A DNA stretch of 64,000 bases, from NCBI GenBank assembly GCA_031275285.1, contig JAISOY010000189.1, positions 1 through 64,000 on the forward strand. The letters are read 5' to 3'. A model generated the notes under the pieces. That model was not told the origin of the DNA, did not search any database, and saw nothing but the letters and a program-made list of their open reading frames with translations. Below, piece by piece: positions 45,459-54,052 of this stretch (position 1 is the stretch's first letter; each line of letters opens with the position of its first letter). Made by a program: the position numbers and the translations under genes. The stretch is from Bacteroidales bacterium. GTDB taxonomy: Bacteria; Bacteroidota; Bacteroidia; Bacteroidales; UBA4181.

Positions 45459-47044
45459 AAACAAAAAAATCCATAAAAACAGCAAGCATATTATTTACTA
45501 TAAGTGCCTTAGCAATAAATATGTATGCCCAAAAGGCCCATAATCCTATTATATGGGCAGATGTTCCCGATATGTCGATGATAAGGGTAGGTGATACCTA
45601 TTATATGAGCAGTACAACAATGCATATGAATCCCGGTACTCCCTTTATGAAGTCGAAGAATTTAGTGGATTGGGAGATGGCAAGTTATACATACGAAACT
45701 CTTGGAACATTAGATGCATATGAGTTAGAAAACAGTAAAAATGCCTATGCCGGAGGTACATGGGCAAGCAGTTTGCGTTATCACAACGGAAAGTTTTATG
45801 TCTCTACGTTTTCCAATAACAGTGGGATGAATTATATTTTTTCAACAAAGGACCCGGACAAAACACCATGGGAAGTACGATCATTCAGGCCTATGGTGCA
45901 TGACCATTCACTTTTTTTCGATGATGATGGAAGAATTTATATTGTCAGTTGTGGAGGTAATATTGGAATCCGTGAAATGAAAAGCGATTTAAGCGGAATC
46001 AAAGACTATGAAAATACAATAGTCGTTGAGAATGCTGATGCAGTTACCGGAAAAGAGCGGGGCCTTCCGGCTGAAGGAGCTCAAATGTTTAAAGTAAACG
46101 GGAAATATTTTATTTTTCTTATAACCTGGCCGAAAGGGGGCATGCGTACAGTACTGCTCTACCGTGCCGATCATATTATGGGGCCTTACGAAGGTAAAGT
46201 GGTTCTTGAAGATAAAGGTGTTGCCCAGGGAGGTTTCATCGATACGCCAGATGGCAAATGGTATGGTTATTTCTTTAGGGATTACGGCTCAGTGGGACGT
46301 ATACCATATCTTGTACCAATGAAATGGGTAGATGACTGGCCTGCATTTGGAGATAACGGCATCGTTCCTGAATATTTGGATATTAATGCGAAACAGCCTG
46401 CAATACCAGCTATCATCGCTTCTGACGATTTCGCACGAAAAACGGGAGAACCTGATTTGCCACTGGTGTGGCAATGGAATCATCATCCTAATAATGACTA
46501 TTGGTCTGTAAAAAAACGCCCGGGATTCCTTCGGCTTACCACATTCAGAATAGACGAAAGTTTCTTGAATGCTAAAAACACATTGACCCAAAGGACTTTT
46601 GGTCCCGAATGTTCAGGAATAGTAGCTATGGATGTCAGCAAAATGAAAGATGGGGATTTAGCCGGGTTAAGCCTCTTTCAAAGGAAATACGGACTGGTTG
46701 GTGTGAAAATGATAAATGGGAAAAAGTATATCTTTGCAGGAAATTCGCAGGAAGCCGATAAGGAAAACGAAAATTACAATGAAGTAGCATCTATACCTTT
46801 TCAAGGGAAAACAATTTACCTTAAGGTGGAAGCCGATTTTAAAGAAATGGCAGACATCGGGTATTTCTATTACAGCCTTGATGGGAAGAATTGGAGATCG
46901 ATCGGGAAGCCTTTAAAAATGGCTTATAGTATGCCTCATTTTATGGGATACCGCTTTGCTCTGTTCAATTATGCGACAAAAAAGATGGGTGGATATGTTG
47001 ATTTCGATTATTTCAAGGTAGATAGTAAAATATCGGTTAAATAA
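45455..47044 (+). CDS. second GH43 glycosidase with C-terminal beta-sandwich
   Basis: A 529-residue exported protein with a signal peptide (ending NMYAQ). The catalytic triad region reads IIWADVPDMSMIR (base at D39), VHDHSLFFDDDG, and LPAEGAQMFK (Glu acid). The C-terminal domain (QWNHHPNNDYWSVKKRPG onward) resembles the GH43 C2 module. It pairs with the preceding GH43, coupled by an ATGA overlap, for stepwise release of pentoses from arabinoxylan-type chains. Confidence 0.92.
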   Translation: MKTKKSIKTASILFTISALAINMYAQKAHNPIIWADVPDMSMIRVGDTYYMSSTTMHMNPGTPFMKSKNLVDWEMASYTYETLGTLDAYELENSKNAYAGGTWASSLRYHNGKFYVSTFSNNSGMNYIFSTKDPDKTPWEVRSFRPMVHDHSLFFDDDGRIYIVSCGGNIGIREMKSDLSGIKDYENTIVVENADAVTGKERGLPAEGAQMFKVNGKYFIFLITWPKGGMRTVLLYRADHIMGPYEGKVVLEDKGVAQGGFIDTPDGKWYGYFFRDYGSVGRIPYLVPMKWVDDWPAFGDNGIVPEYLDINAKQPAIPAIIASDDFARKTGEPDLPLVWQWNHHPNNDYWSVKKRPGFLRLTTFRIDESFLNAKNTLTQRTFGPECSGIVAMDVSKMKDGDLAGLSLFQRKYGLVGVKMINGKKYIFAGNSQEADKENENYNEVASIPFQGKTIYLKVEADFKEMADIGYFYYSLDGKNWRSIGKPLKMAYSMPHFMGYRFALFNYATKKMGGYVDFDYFKVDSKISVK

Positions 47045-47061
47045 TATTTCGGTAGTTATTT

Positions 47062-47153
47062 AAGCACTCAGTGCTATTTATTGTTTTCTTAAGTCACATT
47101 GATCAAATGGATTACGTTCAGAAAATATGACATTAATTGTTTTATATTACTTA
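47062..47153 (+). repeat. 92-bp dispersed intergenic repeat, copy E
   Basis: It begins AAGCACTCAGTGCT and ends ATATTACTTA, 17 bp after the second GH43 stop codon. It closes the xylan locus on this side, in direct orientation to copy B on the other side. Confidence 0.92.
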
Positions 47154-47169
47154 AATCTGATAATGATAC

Positions 47170-47328
47170 ATGATTTGGGAAGGATTAGGATCAATCAAAT
47201 TACCCGTCCGACCGATACAGGAATTGCAAAATATAACCGAAGGATGGGCGAATTTCCTTGCCTGCCTGAAAGCATGGATGGAATACGGTATCAATCTCTG
47301 CAAAGGAGCGTTCGACTTTATGAAATAA
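47170..47328 (+). CDS. possible 52-residue protein upstream of the MmcQ-like gene
   Basis: A short frame beginning MIWEGLGSIKLPVRPIQELQ and ending with an amphipathic, Trp/Phe-rich segment (WMEYGINLCKGAFDFMK). It stops 3 bp before the next start codon. It may be a small gene or the tail of a lost one. I do not recognise it. Confidence 0.35.
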   Translation: MIWEGLGSIKLPVRPIQELQNITEGWANFLACLKAWMEYGINLCKGAFDFMK

Positions 47329-47331
47329 AGT

Positions 47332-47694
47332 ATGAATATTGAAGAATTCAGGGAATATTGTTTATCCATAAAGGGCAGTACAGAATCGCTTCCCTTCCGG
47401 GCAGATAATATCTTAGCCCTTAAGGTAATGGATAAAATGTTTGCTTATATTACATTGGAACCTAAAGACGGCGTATTCAGAGTGAATCTCAAGTGTGATC
47501 CTGAAAAGTCGATGGAACTACGGGAAAGGTTTTGGGGAATAACTGAAACTGATTTTAAAACCCCATCATGGAACCTGGTTACTTTGGAAAGCGATGTACC
47601 GGATGATCTGATCAAAGAATTAATCCAACATTCGGTAGATGAGGTGATAAAAAAACTATCCAAGCGTAAGCAGGATGAATACCTGAATCAGTGA
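47332..47694 (+). CDS. MmcQ/YjbR-family protein
   Basis: A 120-residue protein with the YjbR fold: a start NIEEFREYCLSIKGSTESLPF, a central DKMFAYITLE, KCDPEKSMELRERFWGI, and a closing helix. The family has a CyaY-like or double-wing fold with proposed DNA binding, and no firm function. Length is normal for the family. Confidence 0.88.
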   Translation: MNIEEFREYCLSIKGSTESLPFRADNILALKVMDKMFAYITLEPKDGVFRVNLKCDPEKSMELRERFWGITETDFKTPSWNLVTLESDVPDDLIKELIQHSVDEVIKKLSKRKQDEYLNQ

Positions 47695-47755
47695 AAAACG
47701 GACTGTCCGAAAAGCTATTTTTAGAGCATTATTTTCTTTTACCCACAATAAATAA

Positions 47756-47987
47756 CCAAAAGCACTGGACACTATACAACAAGCCTTCAGAAATCGGAAT
47801 CCACGCCTGAATGGCGAAAAATTCCTATCAAACCGTGATGTTTGCCGAATACTTCATATCTCGTCCCGTACTTTACAGGATTGGCGGGTTACGAAAAAAT
47901 CCTTTTATTCAGATTAAGGGAAAGATTTTGTATAAGGAATCGGAAATGTTGAAGTTTTCAGAAATAAACTTGATGCATTTGTTCTAA
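47756..47987 (+). pseudogene. frameshifted excisionase-like HTH (mobile element) remnant
   Basis: One frame reads LNGEKFLSNRDVCRILHIS then SRTLQDWRVTKKSFYSD and stops at about 47914; the next frame continues IKGKILYKESEMLKF to 47987. Joined, this is the HTH_17 protein found beside integrases of Bacteroidota integrative elements. The frameshift and lost N-terminus make it non-functional. Confidence 0.75.
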
Positions 47988-48033
47988 ATTTGTATAATGA
48001 TAACAAAAATAACAATAAATATTTATTGATGCT

Positions 48034-49014
48034 TTACCAAGACAAAAAGCCAGTATCTACTTTTTGAGATTTACATTCCGTGTAATTAATTTGTCTAAAT
48101 GCTATTTTATTGATTGGCTTGTAAATAATCATAGGAAAAGTCTTAAAATCACCACAAGAATTACATATTTTTTTTATATGTAATAATAATTGCATATAAA
48201 CTTGTGCAACTTCATAGTTTTTTGAGATAACAGGCTTTCCATCAATTTCTTCTCCATCCAATTCTAATATTATCGACTGCGAGTGAGATTCTTTCTTCTC
48301 TTTTTCTATTTCTATTTTATAGGAAGTCGATAAAGAGTCTTCCAACACTATGTTAATTCCACTGAGAAGTTTATCATTAGTTCCAAATTTAGTTTTTGAC
48401 TTAGAATAAGCTTCTTCTGATATGATAGATTTTTCAATTGTTTGAAGCTCAATAGTTGTAGTTTTACTTTCTCCTTTATTTATTTTTTCTTTTGTTTTCC
48501 AAGAACTTTCAAAAACAAAATTTTCATTAATCACTTTGTAATCAATAAGAATATATTCTGTTTTTATAACTTTAAATAAAGTATAATCTTTCTTTGAAAA
48601 AATGATTTTATCTACAGGGATTGTTTTGTTTTGAGTTAATCCTGCTTCATATTCTGTATATAATGTAAAAATACGTTCCGGCAACTCTTTTATATCTTTT
48701 TTGTGTAAAAAATCCATATAACCTAGTTTTTGAGCCTTGATCGAATCTTGAAATGTGGCTTCACCGCTGACCATAATGGCTTTCAAATATGGATTTAGTT
48801 TCTTCAACCTCTCAAACATATCAGTTCCCGGTATAGGCATTACTTGATCAATTACTATCACTTTAATAGGGCATTTAGTAACATAACTTATTGCTTCCTC
48901 AATATTTGAAACTGCTTTTGATGATAATTGGCATTTTATTTCTATCAAATCAGCATATGCTTTAGCTGTTTCAATATGATCGTCTATTATTAGAATCTCA
49001 ATATTATTTATCAT
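48034..49014 (-). CDS. response regulator with an unrecognised output domain
   Basis: A 326-residue protein. Residues 1-125 are an intact receiver: D11-D12, phospho-acceptor D56 (VIVIDQVMP), S83 in place of Thr (IMVSGEA) and K105. Residues about 130-326 match no output domain I know: there is no HTH, GGDEF, AAA+ or enzyme motif, but a beta-rich, Ser/Thr/Lys-rich region (KTTTIELQTIEKSIISEEAYSK) and a late CNSCGDFKTFPMIIYKPINK. It overlaps the kinase gene by 11 bp. Its AT content is much higher than the neighbours, and decayed integrase genes flank the pair, so it looks acquired. Confidence 0.82.
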   Translation of the reverse strand: MINNIEILIIDDHIETAKAYADLIEIKCQLSSKAVSNIEEAISYVTKCPIKVIVIDQVMPIPGTDMFERLKKLNPYLKAIMVSGEATFQDSIKAQKLGYMDFLHKKDIKELPERIFTLYTEYEAGLTQNKTIPVDKIIFSKKDYTLFKVIKTEYILIDYKVINENFVFESSWKTKEKINKGESKTTTIELQTIEKSIISEEAYSKSKTKFGTNDKLLSGINIVLEDSLSTSYKIEIEKEKKESHSQSIILELDGEEIDGKPVISKNYEVAQVYMQLLLHIKKICNSCGDFKTFPMIIYKPINKIAFRQINYTECKSQKVDTGFLSW

Positions 49015-50623
49015 TTTTGGGAATTATTAAAGTTGTTATTACTAAACCTTCAATCACATCAAAGTTCACAGAAGAGTTTTCAATATTTGCAATCAAATTT
49101 CTTACAATTGAAAGTCCAGTTCCTGTATGACCTGCTTTAGATGAATAGCCTACTTTATATAAATTTTCTTTATTAATTGAAATGGCAGTAGAATTTGTGA
49201 TTTTTAATAGCCACTCATTACTGTCCTCAATAAACTGTATCTTTAAAACGCTTTTATCTTTTGCTGCACAAATAGCGTTTTCAATTAATGGTAAAAGAAT
49301 CGCAAGAATAAAATTACTACTATACCCATCAATAGTTTTTGGTATATTTATATGCTCATACTCAACTTCTTTTTTGTTAACTTCTTGATATAATAATTCT
49401 GCTGAGTTTATACCATCCACAATATTTATACGATCTTCATCTTGATTGTTATATGCGAAAAACGCCAACTGTCTGTAAGCAACCAAAAAAGATTTTGACA
49501 ACTCTATTCCTGCTTTTATTGATTTAAGATTCCGCTCAACTATAGGCTCTTTAATCAAAATGGATGCTTCAACATTCATTAAAGCAGCATCCATTTGAGA
49601 AATAGGGGTCATTAAGCAATGAAAAATTTCTCTGATAAAATTTTGTTGATGTGAATAACTCTGGGGTTGATGGTTATCTAATGAATCTCTAATCTTACTC
49701 AATCCATCTATAACGTCCTTTAAATCAGCGGTATTCCCCTTGTTTGAGACTCTAAGCTCTTGTTTTATGATACTTTGAATTCGTTCTGTTATATTCTCCA
49801 TCAAATATTCAGAATTATCAATTCTAGATGTATAAATATCATTACTATCATTATTGTAACCATATAATAATATATCTCGGAAAGTTTCTCTTGATATATT
49901 TTTACTATTTATTTTACGATTTTCTAACTTGCGAATATTTTTAATTATCCGATATTTCAATTCATCATCTATTTTTGAAAATTGCAATAAAGACTCGGCT
50001 TCATCCATAAACATATACCATGAATCATTATTCTTTCTATAAGAATAATATTCTCGAAACATAAAATATAACCTTTCAAGTATTTCTTCCATCATATTAT
50101 CATGATGTACTTTAGACTCGACAATGATCTGTTTTTCTTTTCTATTCTTAAACTTCCAATAGAAAAACAATAATATAAATAATGGGATCCAAAAGACAAG
50201 TATGATATCAAAAATAGGGAGAACCGATTTATATCCATTGAATACGATCTCAGAACCCACCACTGTGTGATTTGTATTAATATTAAACGAAGTATAAATA
50301 CAAAATCCTAGAATAGCATTTAAAAGGATACTAACAGATATATTAGACCATTCTTTATCATCTCGAGTGAAACATTTGTAGGTCACATATAAAGAAAGTG
50401 CTAATGTAATTCCTAGAAGGATCCAAAATATTATCAAAACAATTTTTTCATTGAATAAATTTGCTGTTGAATAGAAAATCAACCCTACACTCAAAAAAGT
50501 AAAGATATTAAGCCCCAAACCTTGTCCATCATCGTCATCACTAACATTTACCAAACATCCAATTATAGAAAAGATGCATCCCAAAGATGCAGAAATAAAA
50601 AATACCCAATTAAGAACTTCCAT
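49004..50623 (-). CDS. membrane sensor histidine kinase paired with the novel regulator
   Basis: A 539-residue kinase with about five N-terminal helices (residues 5-25, 38-56, 62-83, 95-113, 134-156), a coiled/helical linker, an H-box F-H335-C-L-M-T-P and a HATPase domain with N449 (LLPLIENAICAA) and G-box GTGLS (501-505). Cys replaces the usual Glu/Asp after the phospho-accepting His, which is atypical. There is no large periplasmic sensor domain, so the stimulus is probably in the membrane. It overlaps the regulator gene by 11 bp. Confidence 0.85.
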   Translation of the reverse strand: MEVLNWVFFISASLGCIFSIIGCLVNVSDDDDGQGLGLNIFTFLSVGLIFYSTANLFNEKIVLIIFWILLGITLALSLYVTYKCFTRDDKEWSNISVSILLNAILGFCIYTSFNINTNHTVVGSEIVFNGYKSVLPIFDIILVFWIPLFILLFFYWKFKNRKEKQIIVESKVHHDNMMEEILERLYFMFREYYSYRKNNDSWYMFMDEAESLLQFSKIDDELKYRIIKNIRKLENRKINSKNISRETFRDILLYGYNNDSNDIYTSRIDNSEYLMENITERIQSIIKQELRVSNKGNTADLKDVIDGLSKIRDSLDNHQPQSYSHQQNFIREIFHCLMTPISQMDAALMNVEASILIKEPIVERNLKSIKAGIELSKSFLVAYRQLAFFAYNNQDEDRINIVDGINSAELLYQEVNKKEVEYEHINIPKTIDGYSSNFILAILLPLIENAICAAKDKSVLKIQFIEDSNEWLLKITNSTAISINKENLYKVGYSSKAGHTGTGLSIVRNLIANIENSSVNFDVIEGLVITTLIIPKNDK

Positions 50624-50755
50624 ACCTTATTTAAAATTTTATATTATCAGCAGTCTATTTACAGAAAGACACATTTTTACAAAGATACTAAAGAATTTGG
50701 CTGTTAGACAAAAAACACATATAAGTTCATGTCGTTGACCCCTTTTAATTTATTA

Positions 50756-50995
50756 TTAATTATGACAAGACTCTGGCATATCATCCTTTAGTAACTCATA
50801 CTTGTTTTTAATACGGGACGACAACAATTTCATATCCTCATTCACCTTTTGGTTATTAATTTTGGCGTAATATCATGTGATTTTAGTGAAATGATAACCC
50901 CATCCATTTTGTACAGCATTTCAATTGCCCCCCTGTTAGATGAAGACTTTAGCTACATATGTGTGGCGTCCGCAATGATACGTGAGATTAGCTAC
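50756..50995 (-). pseudogene. C-terminal remnant of a tyrosine recombinase (integrase)
   Basis: One continuous minus-strand frame gives LTYHCGRHTYVAKVFI, the HxxR-H box of tyrosine recombinases, then stops, then HFTKIT and YYAKINNQKVNEDMKLLSSRI, which holds the tyrosine nucleophile region. Three stops interrupt it and the N-terminal two thirds are gone. It lies just beyond the kinase gene, opposite the excisionase-like remnant on the other side of the pair. Confidence 0.85.
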
Positions 50996-51141
50996 TTTTA
51001 ATGGAGTTATTTTAATCTATTCCAAGGGATGATCATCTAATTAAAAAAATATAACTGTAAGAGATGAACAATATGTTGGGGGCGTTTTATCGGAAAAAGA
51101 TAAGGGAATTATTTGCTCCGTTTGATTGATATATTAGAAAT

Positions 51142-51753
51142 TTAAATCAATTTCTTTTCGATAGCCATTTTTACCAGAATCATGGAGTTTTTAGCTCCAA
51201 GTTTCTGAATAAGGTTTTTACGGTACGTTTTTATCGTTTCGATACCTAAAAAAAGTTTCTCCGCCATTTCCTGATTACTATACCCATCCACAATAAGTTT
51301 AAGTAGTTCCTGCTCTCTGGAAGATAACCAGACCGGTTTATCCGTATGTTCTTCCAGAAGGATATCCACTTCGTCACAAAGAAAGATCTCGTTATTCATT
51401 ACAGTTTCAATACCGGCAATCACCTCTTCCGACAAAGAATTTTTAAGGATATAGCCCGATGCTCCATTCGCCATCACACGTTTGACAATAGAATACTCAT
51501 CGTGGGAAGTAAGAACTAAAATTTTCATATCAGGATATTCCTGATGAATCTCCACACAAAAATCAATACCATTTCCGTCCGGTAAACTAATATCAAGAAG
51601 TAATACATCTGCTGTTTCGGGTGACAACAGCCTGCGGCACTCTTCGAGCGAGTAAGAAACACCTGTTACCTGGGCAATGCCGGATCCATTGATAGAAGCA
51701 GTTAAACCTTCTACAAACATTCTATGGTCGTCAGTTATATGTACCTTTATCAT
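51142..51753 (-). CDS. LuxR/NarL-type response regulator
   Basis: A 203-residue protein with a receiver (D8-D9, D54 in LLLDISLPDG, K in GYILKNSL) and a C-terminal GerE-type HTH (LSSREQELLKLIVDGYSNQEMAEKLFL, then IKTYRKNLIQKLG). It overlaps the kinase gene by 4 bp. The most likely target is the divergent InlB-repeat lipoprotein gene, whose promoter carries an inverted repeat. Confidence 0.93.
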   Translation of the reverse strand: MIKVHITDDHRMFVEGLTASINGSGIAQVTGVSYSLEECRRLLSPETADVLLLDISLPDGNGIDFCVEIHQEYPDMKILVLTSHDEYSIVKRVMANGASGYILKNSLSEEVIAGIETVMNNEIFLCDEVDILLEEHTDKPVWLSSREQELLKLIVDGYSNQEMAEKLFLGIETIKTYRKNLIQKLGAKNSMILVKMAIEKKLI

Positions 51754-53678
51754 ATCGATTCTATTTCTAAGATGATTTCTGTTCCTTCTCCTGAGGCCGA
51801 ACGGACAGTCATTTTACCATGATAAGTCAGTACCCGTGCCCGTATATTTTCCAAACCTGTACCTGTGATCACCTTATCCGGGTCGAAACCTATCCCGTCA
51901 TCATCTACAGTCAAAGCTATTATTTTTTTTTCTATCAGCAACTGGACATTTATATTAGAGGCATTAGCATATTTAACAGCGTTGTTGATCAGTTCATACG
52001 CACAACGGTATAGCACCACTTCCAAACGTGGATCTAAACGGGAGTCTTCTCCTATAAACTGGAAATGAGCATTGGGAATGGACCGGCAAAAATCTTCAAG
52101 CGATACTTTCAGACCGGAATGCATCAGGGATTCCGGCATCATATGATGGGCTATACGGCGGAGCTCAACGATTGATTCGTCTAACATTTTCATAGCCTTA
52201 CCATATTGATCCGGGGTTTGTTCACTTATAGCAACAGGATCAAGTTCTTTTTCTAAATTAAGTTTTACCACAGATAACATCCCGCCCAGTCCATCGTGCA
52301 GGTCACGGGCAAGCCTGGAACGTTCAGCGGTTTCTCCATCCAGGATAGCCTGGGTAGCAACGAGTTGCTTTTCCTGTTCCAATCGTTCTACCTTTTGACG
52401 GGCAATCTCACGTTCCTGTTCCATTGTTTTTTGTTTCTGGATATCCAATCTTTTCCGGTAGAATAATACCCCCAAAGACATGAGTATAGCAAGGCCTCCC
52501 GCTATACTCAACCAAGTATAAAGCTGTTTCTCTTTTTCCAAACTCAGGATACGTATCTCTTTCTTTTCGGTTTCATATTTTATTTCCATATCAGCTAAGC
52601 TGTTGTGGAGACTTTTATCACTTAGCCGATCACGTATTAACTTATATTGCCTTAAAAAGTAATCGGCTTTTTCATGATTGCCTAAAAATATATTGGATTG
52701 GCATAATAAAATACTTGCATTTCCGGCTTGTTGCAGGTCTGTCGAATCAGCCATCCATGCTTTGTAAGCGTATGTATCTGCTTCTTTATAGCGCTTCATA
52801 TCCATGTTTGCTTTTGCCATTACCACCCATGCCACACGCAATTTCTGTTGATCTCCATATATAATTGCATTATCCAGACATTCGTTGGCAAATTTCCCGG
52901 CATTTTCCAGATCATTCATATCGCCGTACAGTCCTGCGAGCATTTGTGTAGAAATAATTATATCTCCTTTATCGTTTATCTCTTTGCTGATCTCATAGGA
53001 TTTCAATATACTGATGATGGCACTATCCTGTTGTCCTCTTTCGTTGTATATACCGCCTATGGATGAGTAAATCGAATTCATTGCTCCGATTATGTTGTGT
53101 TTTTCAGCTATTGTCCGGGCTTTTTTTAAGTAATTGAATGCACGTTCGTCGTTGTTATAATGAAGATTTGCTACATTAATGAGTGCGTATGCCTGTAGGT
53201 CATATTGTTGTGCACTTTCAAGTGCCGGTAGTATATCAATATACGACTTCAACGCCATTTCCCTGTTTCCGGCAGTCATATATGTATTCGCAATTTCCAG
53301 ATAAGCGGCATTTTCCTCTTTCTTATTTCCCGCTTTCACAGCATATTTGACCGCTTTTTCACCTGCTTGCAATGCCAGGTCGAATTGGTCTTTACGGTAG
53401 TAAGATATACATATTGCACGGTAGAATCTGGCTGCCCACGGGTTATTGTTGTTTTTCTCAGCAAATTGTATGGCCTCTTCGGCATATAAAATATTTTTAT
53501 CCAGATCCGTACTCCAGTAACAAAGTAGTATATCCCAATATAATTGCATTCTTTTTTCAGAAGTCAACTCCTGCCCTTGTGTATTCAATACATGAAGCAG
53601 AGAGTCAACATCCTGTGTCTGACTAAAAAGACTATTAGAAAACAGACATATAAAACAGATGAGAAATATTACGTACAT
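51750..53678 (-). CDS. TPR-containing sensor histidine kinase (HisKA_3 type)
   Basis: A 642-residue protein with a signal peptide (ending SLFSQ), about eight TPR-like repeats in the periplasm (residues 60-350), a transmembrane helix (387-406), a coiled coil, and a HisKA_3 domain with the phospho-accepting H461 in ERSRLARDLHDGLGGML. The HATPase domain ends with DDDGIGF and GTGLENIRARV. This Bacteroidota architecture senses periplasmic or envelope signals and phosphorylates a NarL-type regulator, here the next gene. Confidence 0.93.
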   Translation of the reverse strand: MYVIFLICFICLFSNSLFSQTQDVDSLLHVLNTQGQELTSEKRMQLYWDILLCYWSTDLDKNILYAEEAIQFAEKNNNNPWAARFYRAICISYYRKDQFDLALQAGEKAVKYAVKAGNKKEENAAYLEIANTYMTAGNREMALKSYIDILPALESAQQYDLQAYALINVANLHYNNDERAFNYLKKARTIAEKHNIIGAMNSIYSSIGGIYNERGQQDSAIISILKSYEISKEINDKGDIIISTQMLAGLYGDMNDLENAGKFANECLDNAIIYGDQQKLRVAWVVMAKANMDMKRYKEADTYAYKAWMADSTDLQQAGNASILLCQSNIFLGNHEKADYFLRQYKLIRDRLSDKSLHNSLADMEIKYETEKKEIRILSLEKEKQLYTWLSIAGGLAILMSLGVLFYRKRLDIQKQKTMEQEREIARQKVERLEQEKQLVATQAILDGETAERSRLARDLHDGLGGMLSVVKLNLEKELDPVAISEQTPDQYGKAMKMLDESIVELRRIAHHMMPESLMHSGLKVSLEDFCRSIPNAHFQFIGEDSRLDPRLEVVLYRCAYELINNAVKYANASNINVQLLIEKKIIALTVDDDGIGFDPDKVITGTGLENIRARVLTYHGKMTVRSASGEGTEIILEIESI

Positions 53679-53825
53679 ATGTAATTGATAATTGATAATT
53701 GAATATTTTTAAGTCACTCATTTTATGAACTTAGCGTAAGTGATCTCATGAGCATCAGCTAATAATTATGTAAATGAAATATTTTTTTGGAATCCATATA
53801 AATAATGTACCGATAAATTAATAAA

Positions 53826-53879
53826 CGTAATCATCTTGATCAATGCAACTTAAAAAAGAATAAATAGCACAAAGTGCTT
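53826..53879 (-). repeat. 92-bp dispersed intergenic repeat, partial copy F
   Basis: On the minus strand it begins AAGCACTTTGTGCT and is clearly similar for about 54 bp, through TTGATCAA and GATTACGT. Beyond that the usual 3' half is not recognisable. Confidence 0.75.
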
Positions 53880-53910
53880 GCAAACTTATATATTGATATA
53901 TATATTTTAA

Positions 53911-53965
53911 TACCCCATAAGTGGGATTTTTTATTTCCTCACACAAATACCCCACTTATAGGGTA
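53911..53965. promoter_or_regulatory. 15-bp inverted repeat, candidate LuxR-type operator
   Basis: TACCCCATAAGTGGG (53911-53925) and CCCACTTATAGGGTA (53951-53965) are inverted copies matching at 14 of 15 positions, 40 bp centre to centre. The pair ends 22 bp before the -7 box of the InlB-repeat gene and lies between it and the divergent kinase/regulator genes. Confidence 0.7.
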
Positions 53966-53987
53966 ATCCTCAAAGTTAAACTCTGGT

Positions 53988-53995
53988 TAGATTTG
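53988..53995 (+). promoter_or_regulatory. -7 box (TAGATTTG) of the InlB-repeat lipoprotein gene
   Basis: TAGATTTG matches TAnnTTTG and lies 57 bp before the ATG at 54053, downstream of the inverted repeat. Confidence 0.6.
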
Positions 53996-54052
53996 TAAGG
54001 TAACAAAACTAAAAAAATGACCCAATAAATCTAATAACTTAAATTATTGATT

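Noticed and set aside
54047-54052. TTG start two codons before the InlB-repeat lipoprotein ATG
   Set aside because: The ATG at 54053 gives the same signal and lipobox; the TTG is unnecessary.
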